Notes: generated by a model from the letters alone, not told the origin. 64,000 nt of DNA from Scalesia atractyloides (GCA_947069175.1 CAMTDV010000030.1:100836411-100900410), one strand, 5' to 3'. Positions 1 to 10,294 are shown, counted from the stretch's first letter. Numbers and translations: made by a program.

Positions 1-604
1 AATAAACATGAAGGGGTCTTCTTTCAATGTACCACATGTCCTGGGTTTTGGATCAACCATGATTGTGCTTTGCTGCCTGCTAAGTTACTAATACAAATCA
101 TACTGATGGGACTTTCACTAATTCCCATCCACTTACCCTTGGCTATTCATTTTCCTATTCGGATTCCGATTCCCTTGTAGGGTCTGCAATAAGGATTTCC
201 GATTTCGTTTATGGAATTACAAATGTGATAAATGTCGATTTTACGCACATGTTGATTGTGCAACTTCAAAAAAAGAGCCATTTATGTCCATCTTCTTACG
301 TGAAAGTGAGCAATCTCTTTTTCTTTTTATTATGTTATTTTGTGGAGTATTATCTTAGTCTAATTTCAAGTATATCATTTTATCAGGCCTTGGCAAAACT
401 TCTAAAAATTTTAAAGATGATGAACGTCCGAATCTACTCCACAGCCCATTTGACGATGAAGGTGACAACCTTTTAAAGCGTCATATGTCTAATCAAAAGG
501 AGTTGATTGGTAAACAATATGATGGTGACACGCTCAACCATTTTAGCCATCAACACCCACTCATCCTTTTCGACAAGCGAACACTAGTTGGTAAAATTCT
601 GCAG
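1..604 (+). pseudogene. DC1-domain protein gene, copy A (3' part, truncated both sides)
   Basis: Nearly identical to 28264-28867 (copy C). Positions 1-305 are the end of exon 2: third DC1 repeat (Cys-Thr-Thr-Cys and His-Asp-Cys-Ala) and fourth repeat. A GTGAGC donor follows at 306 and the acceptor ends at 386; exon 3 then runs to 604. It shares the frameshift of copy C before the fourth DC1 repeat and has one more single-base loss near 95 (three A where copy C has four). Similarity to copy C stops abruptly at about 604, inside exon 3, where unrelated sequence begins. DC1 domains are plant zinc-binding C1-like modules linked to stress and gametophyte functions. The left part of the gene lies outside the window. 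Confidence 0.8.
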
Positions 605-1600
605 TTTCAATTAGGCGTGCTGATAGAATCTAGAAATTGAATAGAAACTGAAAGCTTGATTGCTGAAATAAACAACCCAATTCGAGATGTGTCTTCTCCA
701 CTGCTTCAAGATCCTTTAATCTACCACACCTTCAAGATCCTTAAACCTAAGATTTTCTTCAACAATGGTGAGGTGTCTTCCTTAAACGACGACGTACGGT
801 GGGTAGTGGTGGCGGATTTTAGGCGGTGGATTTAACGTTGTGGAGCCGTACGACGTGTTTAATGTTGTGGAGGTGGGTTCTGGCATACCACGGATTTCAT
901 CCTTATCCTCCCGATTCTCCCGGATATGCTCTGGATCAACAAACCAGCAACGATTCGTTGTTCAACCACCGTCACCAGATACGCGGCGGAACACTAGATC
1001 CGTTGATGTTCAAATCGAAATTAGGGGTGGGTTTAACCTGAAATTCAGGCGTACGATTGATGCATAACATGAATTTGTAGACAAGGAAATTCCCATCTGA
1101 AATTTGTGACACTAAGTTTTAATTCAGACTTGTTTCCAATTGTTTTTTTGTCAGTTTATATAGTTACCGAGCATATGAATTATGAATGGCTATGGAAGTT
1201 GTTAAGAGTGATCGTATATCGTATTAATTATGTTACCACATTGATATTTGCCAACATAAATGTGATAAACTTTATGTTTTGGTGCAAAAATATGGAATAT
1301 TCGTACATGGATTGAAGGTTCTAACGATATGCAGGTGGTTGTTACGGTGGAGAGAGATGGAGTGAGGAAGAAGATGAGTCGTGGGCCCCTCTTTTTTATA
1401 TATTTTATTATTTCAAGGGTAATATAGTAATTTTGCATATACTTAACTGAGAAATCTAACAAAGGTTAGTGGTAAGGACCACTCGAGTGCAAAATTTGAA
1501 ACTACTGGGACCAAGTGTGTAATTATTGAACCACTGGATCAAGTCTGCAAGATTTGCAAACCACAGGGACCAACCAAGCTATTTTCTAATAGACCCGAAA
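605..1600. other. Unassigned sequence beyond the copy A breakpoint
   Basis: Starts exactly where similarity to copy C ends. 780-1065 is GC-richer than its surroundings and holds two overlapping short open frames with no family I recognise; it may be a captured gene fragment. 1460-1590 contains phrases of the 'accacagggaccaa' kind that recur in plant nonautonomous elements. No intact gene seen. Confidence 0.35.
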
Positions 1601-2117
1601 GAAAAACAACAGAGCTATTTCTCATTTCCACATGACCACACTGCAAATTTAATATACTCGGCTTTGACTCCAAGCTAGAAGAACTGAGGAGAAAGATTTA
1701 AAAGAAGAAGGCCCTTTTTTTTACTAAAATGGTATAAAAAGACCCAATTATACAATTAGGATCTTCTAACCACACACCTTCATGTTTAATTTTTTTACGA
1801 TGTTTTGGCTGTACACAACTTTCGTATGAGAATAAGATTGTTCCTGATTACGTCATTCATTATTCTTCCTATACGTCAGTGTTTTCCACCCTTTTGGTGG
1901 CTTATTTTAAACATCCATGCGTACTAGTGATAGTGACGGACTTAGAAAATATTTTATGGAGGTGCGAACAAGGGGATTAACTAAACTTTTAAGGGACGTG
2001 ATTGAGATTTTGCCCTATAATATACACTAATTTTTTTCAAGGGGTGTGCTCGCCCACCCAACCCTCTACCTAGGTCCGCCCCTGAGCGATTTTATATGTG
2101 GTAGGGGTTTATTCCAG

Positions 2118-2148
<31 letters not shown>

Positions 2149-2172
2149 ATTATAATATATATATATATATAT
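1601..2172. other. Noncoding, with hAT-like remnant and (CT)n tract
   Basis: About 1930-2085 begins with 'gtgacggacttag' and ends with 'ctaggtccgcccctg', imperfect inverted ends of the CAGGGGCGG type seen in hAT-like nonautonomous elements. A (CT)13 microsatellite follows at 2117-2142, then a TA tract. No gene. Confidence 0.3.
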
Positions 2173-2544
2173 GGGAGGGTTAATAGAAACCTTAAAAATT
2201 TGAGAAAACCCAACCTCGTGACATTTAAAAAAAAAATAACACATGTAATATACATGTTTTTATGAGTTTTGAGAAAAAAAAAACAAAAAAGCGCCGAGTG
2301 GGTATTTAAAAAAAAATAAACAAAATTCAGCAACTTTTGTCTAACACATGTTAGTGATGAAAGTTGCTGAAACTTGTTTATTTTTTTTAAAATATCCACT
2401 CGGTGCTTTTTTGATTTTTTTGGCTCAAAACTCATAAAAACATGTATATTACATGTGTTATTTTTTTTCAAAAAAACAAAAATGTCGGGAGGTTGGATTT
2501 TCTAGGGTTTTCTCAAATTTTTAGGGTTTTCTATCTAACCTTAT
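2173..2544. mobile_element. Foldback element FB-0 between TA microsatellites
   Basis: Left arm 'gggagggttaatagaaacc...gcgccgagtggg' is matched in reverse complement by 'ccactcggtgc...tagggttttctatctaacc' at the right; each arm is over 150 bp. Both sides are TA dinucleotide tracts. No coding capacity. The core motif GCGCCGA recurs in the foldback at 37938-38309, so the two belong to one family. Confidence 0.7.
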
Positions 2545-2670
2545 ACTATATATATATATATATATTATATATATATATATATATATATCAAAAGACTCAT
2601 TTCCACATCTCATGTGTTAAATTAATATTGGTTTCCATAGTCTTTAGATTCAATGGTGTTCCTATATGAT

Positions 2671-3044
2671 AGATCCCAAGTGCTTTTAGATCTTGTGCTT
2701 TGGCCCAGTGGTCATGCAATGATGGGAGCAAAGACTTGGTCTTAAGTTTGACTCTTGGAGTATACCCGAGTTTTCTATTACAGTGCATTTACTCCAGAGA
2801 GTCTTAGACTTTTGTGGAGGGTGCAACTACACGCTCTCGGTCATTTGGGTGGGCGGTAGGCTGGAAATTTTCTCTGGGAGCGCCAAGCCAAACTCTGATG
2901 CCAAGCGTGAGCGCGGTTAAGACAACATAGTCTTGGCCATGAATGGGGTGGGGTGGCTTGCCGATGAGGTGGGTGCGATATCTATCGCATCGCCTGTTGT
3001 AGAAAACCGGCGTTCAAAAAAAAAAAAAGATCCTAAGTGCTTTT
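2671..3044 (+). mobile_element. tRNA-derived SINE with 17-bp target duplication
   Basis: Direct repeats at 2671-2687 and 3028-3044 (16 of 17 bases equal) flank a 340-bp body. The head has a box A-like 'ggcccagtggtcatg' and a weak box B-like 'aagtttgactc', and the body ends in an A-rich tail just before the right repeat. This is the structure expected of a SINE retroposed by a LINE. The short frame at 2933 inside it is not a gene. Confidence 0.75.
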
Positions 3045-3632
3045 TATATACTAACCCAACTTCAATCCACCAATTTTATCATAGATCCTATCAAGTCAAT
3101 CAAGTTTTTTTTTTCAAACAAAGAAAAGACTACCCATAACCACCACAACTGTCTTTTACCTCACTTCTACTAACACTAAAGGAAAAAGTATGATATGTAA
3201 CATCCAAAGTTTATAACTGCTTTGGAAGATTAGTCACCAAAAAAGACTTTAGGAGACCGACATCATAATATAAGTTAGGTATTAGTATAAAAAAGGTGTA
3301 CATAAAAACACTAACAAGGTTTTTCATAGATTGGGTTTCACCAATATGCAACTATGACTACTCAATTCGTTATTCCAATTTGTTAATAAGAACATATTTA
3401 TATGTGACATAATAAATATTTACTAGTACAATAGTACTGGTATTTACAGCATACAAATGAATATAAAAAACGATTAATGAAAAAAATACTCTTACAAAAC
3501 CTTGTTACGATAAAAATGAACACACATGGAAACTTGTAGATTATTAACTAGTTGAGTTGCAAAACCTATTTAAAGTAGTAAGGTTCTTCTAAAAGCCGAT
3601 CTTTGATGATTTAGAGACTTGTAATTTGAAGT
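3045..3632. other. Intergenic, AT-rich, no feature seen
   Basis: No open frame, repeat pair or RNA motif stands out. The right part (from about 3545) is the beginning of the tandem duplication unit. Confidence 0.5.
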
Positions 3633-3975
3633 AGAGGTGTACAAAAAAAAAAACGGTTTGGGCCCACAAACCGGTTCACAGTCTGACCCTATACAACAAA
3701 AAAATGGTTTGGGCCAAACAGGTTTAACCCCCGACCCAACTTGGCGGTTTGGAATGTGCAGAATTGGTTTGGATTTAACCGATTTAGAATAGGTTTGGAG
3801 CCCAAACCGGTTTAGAACCCAACCCAAACCGATTCGGATAGCTTTAGACTTTCAAACCTAAAATCAATTTAAATTGACCCGGTCTGGGCCAAACCGATTT
3901 GAGCCCATGATGAAAAAACCCGAGTCGGGTTACATACTGAAACAGTTTGGGCCTACACCCGGTTTTGTGTACACC
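3633..3975. mobile_element. MITE-like element rich in 'aaccggtttggg', copy 1
   Basis: Begins 'aggtgtacaaaa' and ends 'ttttgtgtacacctt', inverted ends of about 15 bp plus further inverted 'ggtttgggcc' and 'gggcctacacccgg' blocks. The inside is a degenerate array of 'aaccggtttgggcc'-type phrases. Noncoding. Confidence 0.5.
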
Positions 3976-4363
3976 TTTATTGTGAAGTGGCAAACCCTAG
4001 CATGACACCCCACATCATTTATAGGGAAATAAATCTTTATGTCTAAGAGAAGCCCACTTGACCAAGAAGGCCCATCATGTCATGACCCAGCAGCATACCA
4101 CCAAAACTTAATTATGAAATTGAGTTGGGTATTTTAAAAATACTACATTGAGCTTATATACATATATAAACATACCCAATTTATGTATGCACATTTCTAA
4201 ATATTTCAAACATGTACTACCATCTCAAACCTTAGCGAAACCTAACACCATGATGTTAGTGTCAACCTAAAAAATTACAAGCATAAAAAACTTCTTTCTA
4301 TTCCTCCTACAAATACAAAGCCAAAAAAAAATTATCAATCAAGAACTCAAGCGACAAATCTTC
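3976..4363 (+). promoter_or_regulatory. Upstream region of phytocyanin gene 1
   Basis: The last 120 bases are conserved upstream of gene 2 as well. A weak TATA-like 'ctacaaatacaaag' lies near 4307, about 55 bases before the ATG. No strong cis-element is obvious. Confidence 0.35.
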
Positions 4364-4750
4364 ATGGCAGGTTTTAAGTTAGATCCAATGGTGGTTATGA
4401 TCATCATGGTGGCATATATGCGGTTTCATGTCACGCTAGCCGGAGAACTCATTCCTGTCGGCGGTCCCCTTGGCTGGAATGTTCCTAAAAACCCGAAAGA
4501 TTACACCCTGTGGTCAGGGAAACAAAAATTCAAGACAACCGATATTCTTTGGTTCACTGGAAAGGATTCGGTCGCAGAAGTGAAGGAGAAAGCGTACTAC
4601 TCGTGCGACATAAAAAACCCTGTTCGACTTATCACATCCGGCCCTGACCGAATCACATTGTTGACACCGGGCTCCCACTTTTTCATTTGCACCAAACTAG
4701 ATCATTGCAACCTTGGTCAGAAGTTTATAGCCAATGTCTCGCCTAGCTAA
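4364..4750 (+). CDS. Phytocyanin (blue-copper-like secreted protein), copy 1
   Basis: Intact 128-residue frame. Residues 1-27 are a hydrophobic signal peptide, likely cut after Leu-Ala-Gly. The mature part is a plastocyanin-like cupredoxin domain. Cys81 and Cys115 are the expected disulfide pair. Three copper-ligand positions are present: Cys109, His114 and Gln119 (Gln as in stellacyanins). The first ligand His, normally in a His-Asn-Val motif, is Asp-Ser-Val at 68-70, so normal type 1 copper binding is doubtful, as in early-nodulin-like phytocyanins. There is no proline-rich tail or GPI signal, and the protein is short for the family. Phytocyanin genes often have one intron; this one has none. 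Likely extracellular, role unknown. The ATG is the first after the conserved leader and matches gene 2. Confidence 0.85.
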   Translation: MAGFKLDPMVVMIIMVAYMRFHVTLAGELIPVGGPLGWNVPKNPKDYTLWSGKQKFKTTDILWFTGKDSVAEVKEKAYYSCDIKNPVRLITSGPDRITLLTPGSHFFICTKLDHCNLGQKFIANVSPS

Positions 4751-5316
4751 TTAGATAAAATATTTCAAAATTGTTGATGTCTGAGTGGTATTAAAGCAAT
4801 GTATGAGAAACATATAGTGGCCAATTTCACAAAGATGTGGTCATATAGCATAACTTATAACATAACTTGACAAACGGGGTAGGGCTCAACTACAAAGTGT
4901 GTTTTGTCTAAAACGTATAAGTGGTTTGGACCTTTAGATTAAAATATTTTATGGATTGTTATGGTTCGAATATAGTGTATCATTAATTTTTTACTCTGTT
5001 ATCATGTAGTGTTTTATATTCAAAGTTGTATGATTGTGTGTTTGAGTTTGCAATTGCAGCTGATCAAACACACAAAAGTTACTTTCTTAAAAAATTACAA
5101 TGAGATAATATATCTTGTAAAATGTCAATAACTATCTCTCTCATACATACATAACTTAAATAGCTTTTTAACCAACAAAACAACTAGACTAAACCGTTTT
5201 AAACTATGTACACTCTGCACATGTGTTAACATGATCACATGGTATAAAAGTGCCTTCTTATTTTGATAACAATAACATATATAAATCGATAGAATGTTCA
5301 GTCTATTCATACACAT
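4751..5316. other. 3' flank of phytocyanin gene 1
   Basis: Matches 7206-7886 downstream of gene 2 with small indels. No gene seen. Confidence 0.5.
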
Positions 5317-5558
5317 TTTTTTTGAACGTCCAACAAACCCGGCCACACATGTACACCCATTGGCAAAAGGTCACCCACGCCCGCGATTACAGACAACACT
5401 AGTGACTCGGCCCGTCACCAATTCAAGAGGAAACTCACTGTCTGAGGGTCTACTGTGGTAAATCCTCTGGCTCGCGCATGACATTTTGTCACGAACGAGA
5501 CTATAACTAGCGACCTTCCCTAGAGAAAGTCACCGGCGTACCGCTAGAGCAATGCCCC
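5317..5558 (-). mobile_element. SINE, minus strand, copy in unit 1
   Basis: Read on the minus strand it starts with a tRNA-like 'gctctagcggtacgcc' and has a box B-like 'agttatagtctcg', ending in an oligo-A (T-run at 5315-5322 on plus). Flanks 'atacacat' and 'aacacatat' look like a decayed target duplication. Same insertion as 7887-8127. Confidence 0.6.
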
Positions 5559-5681
5559 AACACATATCTTACAAGTATCTGTTTTTATATTATTAGTTGA
5601 GCTGCAAAACCTATTTAAAGCAGTAAGGTTCTTAAAGAAGCCGAAGTTTGATAATCCGAAGACTCATAATGTGAAGTAGAG

Positions 5682-6034
5682 GTGTACAAAAGAAAACCGG
5701 TTTGGGCTGGCAAACCGGTTCACAGTCGACCCTATACGCAAAAAATGGGCTTGGCCAAACCGGCTTAATTTCTGACCCAACCCGGCGGTTTAGAAACAGT
5801 TTGGGATTTCAAACCTAAAATCGATTCATAAACCGAGCTGGTTTGGGCCAAACAAATTTAGAATAGGTTAAGAACCCAACCCAAACCGATTCAGATAGGT
5901 TCGGACTTTCAAACCTAAAATTGATTAATAAACCAAACCGATTTGGGCCAGACTGGTTTGAGCCCATGGTGAAAAACCTAAGTCTGTTTACATACCGAAC
6001 TGGTTTGGGCCTAAACACGGTTTTTTACACCTAA
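5682..6034. mobile_element. MITE-like 'aaccggtttggg' element, copy 2
   Basis: Duplicate of 3633-3975 as part of the tandem block. Begins 'aggtgtacaaaa', ends 'ggttttttacacct'. A 67-residue minus-strand frame inside (5815-6018) follows the repeat and is not a gene. Confidence 0.5.
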
Positions 6035-6269
6035 TGTGGCTTACCCTAGCATGACTCTGTGGCATTTTCCTTTATATAGAGAAAAAAATCTAGATATCTT
6101 AGACAAGCCCATTTGGCAAAGAAGGCCCATCATGATCAATCAGATCTGCAAAACCTTTTGCAGCTCAGTAAATCAACTAGCAGTCCATATAACCTAATTA
6201 CAAAATTGAGTTGTGTATTTTAACAATACTAAATTGAGCATAGATACATATATAAACATACCAAATTAA

Positions 6270-6608
6270 TACATGGGAAGACGATCATAAGAAAACTCTT
6301 TTCAAGGGAGAAAACCAAAAAAAAAAAAAAAACTATTGAAAAAACACCTTGCAGACTGCAAGGACGTTTTTATATTACACATGTATAATACGTAATATAC
6401 TACACATACGTTATAGTACGCAATTTTTCCATTGTTTTTGGAATATACTGCACATATGTATTGTACGAAAAATAAAAATTTTGGAAAAAGAAACGTACTA
6501 TTACACGTGTAATAAATAATGTCGTTTTTGCCTTGCGGAGCAACGTGTGTTTCAGGTAGTTTTTTTAGTTTTTTTCATTAAATTGAGAATTCTCATGATT
6601 CCTCTCCT
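6270..6608. mobile_element. Insertion present only in unit 2 (decayed foldback)
   Basis: Unit 1 has no counterpart between 'catacccaattta' and 'tgtatgcacatttc' (near 4180). The inserted piece has weak inverted ends ('gatcataagaaaactc' and 'gaattctcatgatt') and short flanking repeats 'taatacat' and 'taatatat'. It therefore landed after the duplication. No coding capacity. Confidence 0.5.
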
Positions 6609-6803
6609 TAATATATGTACATTTCTGAATATTTTAAACATAATATTGAGTTGTGTAAACCTAAAAATACATATTTTAGTATGATAACTTTAGGAGTGAA
6701 GCCCAACACCATGTGTTGTGTAAACCTAAAAATACAAACATAAAAAACTTCTTCCTTACCTTCCTACATATACAAATCTAAAGACTTTAATCAATCTTCA
6801 TAC

Positions 6804-7205
6804 ATGAGATCAGTTGTCATGGCAGGTTTCAGGTTAGATTCAATGGTGGTAATGACCATCATGGTGTCATATATGCGGTTTCATGTCACGCTGGCCGGAG
6901 AAGTGATTCCTGTCGGCGGTCCTCTTGGCTGGAATGTTCCTGCAAACCTGAAAGATTACGCCCTGTGGTCAGGAAAACAAAAATTTAAGACAACCGATGT
7001 TCTTTGGTTTACCGGAAAGGATTCGGTCGCTGAAGTGAAGGAGAAAGCGTACTACTCGTGCGACATAAAAAACCCCGTTCGACTTATCACGTCTGGCCCT
7101 GACCGAATTACATTGTTGACACCGGGCTCCCACTTTTTCATCTGCACCAAACTAGATCATTGCAACCTTGGTCAGAAGTTTATAGCCAATGTCTCCCCTA
7201 GCTAA
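6804..7205 (+). CDS. Phytocyanin (blue-copper-like secreted protein), copy 2
   Basis: Intact 133-residue frame, over 90% identical to the protein at 4364. The ATG at 6819 (residue 6) matches the start of copy 1; the five extra residues from 6804 come from an upstream in-frame ATG, so either start is possible. Signal peptide, disulfide Cys pair, and ligand Cys, His and Gln are all kept, and the same Asp-Ser-Val replaces the His ligand motif. Differences are conservative (for example Ile to Val). A TATA-like 'acatatacaaat' lies near 6765. Both copies intact and the mature part strongly conserved: likely functional paralogues of an extracellular cupredoxin-fold protein with atypical or no copper. 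Confidence 0.85.
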   Translation: MRSVVMAGFRLDSMVVMTIMVSYMRFHVTLAGEVIPVGGPLGWNVPANLKDYALWSGKQKFKTTDVLWFTGKDSVAEVKEKAYYSCDIKNPVRLITSGPDRITLLTPGSHFFICTKLDHCNLGQKFIANVSPS

Positions 7206-7886
7206 TTAGATAAAATATTTCAAAATTGTTGATGTATGAGTGGTATTGAAGCAATGTATAAGAAACATATGACATTAGTCACCAATTTCACAAAGATGTG
7301 GTCATATAAGATAACTTGACCAACTGGGTGAGCCTCAACTACAAAGTGTGTTTTGTCTAAAAAGTATAAGTGATGTGCGCGTTTAGATTAAAATAATTTA
7401 TGGATTGTTATGGTTTGAATATGGTGTTTATTAATTTTTTACTCTGTTATCTATCGGTTTTGCCCGTTTTGGTTTTTTAGATGATATGGCTTTAATCATC
7501 GAATTGTTGACATTTTTATATAGATTATGTGTTTGAGTACGAAAGTTTATGAGTTTGCAATTGCAGCTGATCACACACACAAAATGAATAAGTTGATTTT
7601 TATTACTTGCTTAAAAATTTACAAAGAGATAGTATATCTTGTAAAATGTCTATAACTAACTCTCTCTCATACATACATAACTTAAATAGCTTTTTAACCA
7701 ACATAACAACTAGACTAAACCGTTTTAAACTATGTACACTTTGCACATGTGTTAACATGGTATAAAATGCCTTCTTATTTTGTTAACGATAACATATATA
7801 AATCACATGGTATAAAATGCCTACTTATTTTGTTAACGATAACATATATAAATCGATAGAATGTTCGGTCTGTTCCTACACATATT

Positions 7887-8127
7887 TCTTTTGAACATCC
7901 AACAAAGCCCGGTCACACGGGTTACACCCATTGGCAAAAGGTCACTTGCGCCCGCGACCACAGACAGCGCTAGTGACTCAGCCCGTCACCAATTCAAGAG
8001 GAAATTCACTGTCTGATAGTCCACTATGGTAAATTCTCTGATTCGCGCATGACATTTTATCACGAACGAGACTACAACCGACGACCCACCTTAGAGAAAG
8101 TCCTTAGGGTTCTACTAGAACAATGTC
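7887..8127 (-). mobile_element. SINE, minus strand, copy in unit 2
   Basis: Flanked by a 12-bp direct repeat 'cctacacatatt' at 7875-7886 and 8128-8139. On the minus strand a box B-like 'ggttgtagtctc' follows the tRNA-like head. The cleaner target duplication here supports the SINE call for the unit 1 copy as well. Confidence 0.7.
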
Positions 8128-8196
8128 CCTACACATATTAATCGTAAATTTAATAAACATATATACTATTTACATGTATCTGTTTTTATAATTTAA

Positions 8197-8300
8197 CAAT
8201 ACTTCGTAACTTTTAAACATTTTAGCTTTCATATGACTTATATGCTATTTGTTAACTAACAATACTTCGTAACTTTTAAACATTTTAGCTTCATATCATT
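8197..8300. repeat. Short tandem duplication, about 63 bp
   Basis: The phrase 'aacaatacttcgtaac' with its following 20 bases occurs at about 8197 and 8260. Noncoding. Confidence 0.6.
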
Positions 8301-8412
8301 TGTTAACTTGTGATGTTTATAGGAGTCAAAGTGAAGTTTAGACCGGCTTATTGTTTTTTTCTATATATCTTGTAAATTTAATTTGATTATAATTAATATC
8401 TCCAAGATTTAC

Positions 8413-9095
8413 TGACCGTTATCTTCATTGAGGGTCGAGGCAATACATGTCAGCGGTAGAGTATCAATTCTTCCTTAAATACCGGTTAATGATCTCATTG
8501 TTTCCGGTTGATAAGTCTTACCCAGTTTGCTGCAAAGTTTGTTTGGATAACTTTGGGGAGCATGCGGTCCATTGCATGAAGCTACCGAGTTTTAAATACA
8601 GACATGACTTGGTCAGGGATGTCCTATTTGATGTGCTTAAGCGGGTCAGAATCTTCGCAAAAAAAGAGGCCCATGTGAATTTTTTGACTGACCGCTTCAA
8701 GGGAGGTCCACTCTTTGGCCAGTGGATTTTCTTGTGTTTGGTTGCGCAGGTGGGAAACACGCATGTGCGGATCTGACCGGGGTGTCCCCCTTGTCGGGCT
8801 CAGGGAAAACCGTTTCGTGACTGGCTAGGTTGTGTTGAAAGCAGAATCAGGGAAGGTCGCTAAGCATGAAAAAGCTTATGCTGTGAATCAACATGTTACC
8901 ATTCCCTTTGCCTTTGATACTTTCATGTCTCTTGCCTCTGAAGCTGTCGGTTTCCTAGATGGACTGCCGAAGGTTGTGCACAACAATTTCTTGACGCTGA
9001 AGAACATAGTTTTGTTTTTGATAGAATTAAATTAGCTTTTCAAAAGGGGTTACGACGCAAGTTATTTCCCGTTTACGTAGCATTGCTATGTAATT
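8413..9095 (+). pseudogene. 5'-truncated non-LTR retroelement (CCHC and endonuclease part)
   Basis: Corresponds to the C-terminal third of the element at 58916-62148. The frame from 8447 matches from Met-Ser-Ala-Val-Glu-Tyr through the zinc-finger region; the first finger Cys is kept as Pro-Val-Cys-Cys and Glu-His-Ala-Val-His-Cys is intact. The frame is broken near 8700 and resumes at about 8835 with Lys-Val-Ala-Lys-His and Pro-Phe-Ala-Phe-Asp-Thr-Phe of the endonuclease part. It ends with the family's last block (Phe-Gln-Lys-Gly-Leu) near 9060. Truncation of the 5' side is what target-primed reverse transcription usually leaves. I could not find a clear target duplication. Confidence 0.7.
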
Positions 9096-9486
9096 TCCCA
9101 AGAGATGATTGTTTATAAAGTCAACGTAGAAAGTTCACTTTTTGTTAATTTGATATAATCCGGTTTTTGAAATCAGTACAACCAGTCTCATTAATGTGAC
9201 AGGTTTTCAAATTAAAGTAAATATCAATATCAATTCATAATTTCATGAAAGTTATATCTTTATTGGATGAACCCTAGCTAACTATATGAAATGAACATGT
9301 TTTAAACTAAAAAGCAAGAAAACATATTTTTAGTTATTTAATTTTCATGTCAGATGAACATGTTACGTTTTTAAACAAACTATTACATCATAATTTATGT
9401 TACGTTTTAAACAAACTATTACATCATAATTTAGGTGAGGATTCAAGTCTGAAAGCTAAAAACTTCTTTTGATATCCTCTTTAATA
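9096..9486. other. Intergenic, with a 43-bp tandem repeat
   Basis: At about 9360-9434 a 43-bp unit with 'aaacaaactattacatcat' occurs twice in tandem. Otherwise nothing recognised. Confidence 0.5.
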
Positions 9487-9780
9487 GTTAATTACTGTTT
9501 TCGTCCATGTGGTTTGTAAAAAATCACTATTTCAGTCCATTAGTTTAAAAATTACGATTTCAGTCCCTGTGGTTTCACTTTCGTAACCATTTCAGTCCAT
9601 GTGGTTTCACTTTCGTAACCACTTCAATCAATTTATTATGTAGTACAGGGACTGAAATGGTTGCGAGGTGGACTGAAATGGTTAGGAAAAGTGAAACCAC
9701 AGGGACTGAAATCGCAATTTTTAAACTAATGGACTGAAATAGTGATTTTTGACAAACCACAGGGACGAAAACAGTAATTA
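9487..9780. mobile_element. Foldback MITE
   Basis: Perfect 19-bp inverted ends starting 'ttaattactgttttcg', with the inverted match continuing inward for most of the element ('cagtccctgtggtttcac' in both arms). 'cctctttaa' occurs just outside both ends and may be a target duplication. Noncoding. Confidence 0.7.
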
Positions 9781-9886
9781 AATCCCTCTTTAAATATACA
9801 AATCCAGCCCTATTTAAAATGAAAAACCTTTAAGAATTTACTTGATCAAACTTGACATTTTCGAAGCTGAATCTTGTTGTGGTTAT

Positions 9887-10294
9887 GACCATCATGGTGG
9901 CATATGTGCTCACCACCCGTTATCCTCGCCAACAATATGCTCAATAACCATCATGGTGGCATATGTGCGGTTGCCCACCATGATGGCTGTTGAGCATATT
10001 ATTGACGAGGATAACGGGTGGTGTTAGCCTATTGAATGTGATGGCTATGCCCCTTATGAACAATGGACCAAAGAACAGAAATTCACCAAAGGTGATGTTC
10101 TCATTTTTAACTTTGCTGGAACGCATGACGTCGTGGAAGTGACGAAGGATGCGCTCACAACATGTAACACAACCGCTGCCAAGAACGTCATTAGCACGAA
10201 CCCCGCCAAGATCACCTTGACAAGCGGCATTCATTATTATATTTGCACGCTTCATTGTACAGGTGGTCAGAAATTAGTTTTTGAAGTTAAATAG
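9887..10294 (+). pseudogene. Phytocyanin, copy 3, broken
   Basis: Reading the frame through one stop (TAG at 10024-10026, right after Asn-Gly-Trp-Cys) gives a phytocyanin domain to a TAA at 10292. Unlike copies 1 and 2 it keeps the first ligand in Thr-His-Asp-Val-Val-Glu-Val. The last ligand region has Cys-Thr-Leu-His-Cys, two residues shorter than the usual Cys-x4-His, followed by Gly-Gly-Gln. The signal-peptide region keeps Ile-Met-Val-Ala-Tyr but is scrambled by an inverted repeat (9911-10023). It is far more diverged than copies 1 and 2, so it is an older paralogue, now a pseudogene unless expressed from a different start. Confidence 0.7.
9911..10023. repeat. Inverted repeat inside phytocyanin pseudogene
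   Basis: Arm 9911-9959 is the reverse complement of arm 9975-10023 (49 bp each, about 90% match) with a 15-base loop. The right arm is the real coding sequence; the left arm is an inverted copy of it. The phrase 'catcatggtggcatatgtgc' also occurs twice directly, at about 9891 and 9951. Confidence 0.8.

Larger units (their letters stand above)
3545..5575. repeat. Tandem segmental duplication, unit 1 (phytocyanin)
   Basis: The order MITE, promoter, phytocyanin gene, 3' flank, minus-strand SINE is repeated in 5590-8145. Both MITE and SINE are in both units, so they were present before the duplication. Unit 2 carries an extra insertion at about 6270-6608. Confidence 0.8.
5590..8145. repeat. Tandem segmental duplication, unit 2 (phytocyanin)
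   Basis: Second copy of the 3545-5575 block. The phytocyanin coding sequence is more conserved than the flanks, which suggests selection on both genes. Confidence 0.8.
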
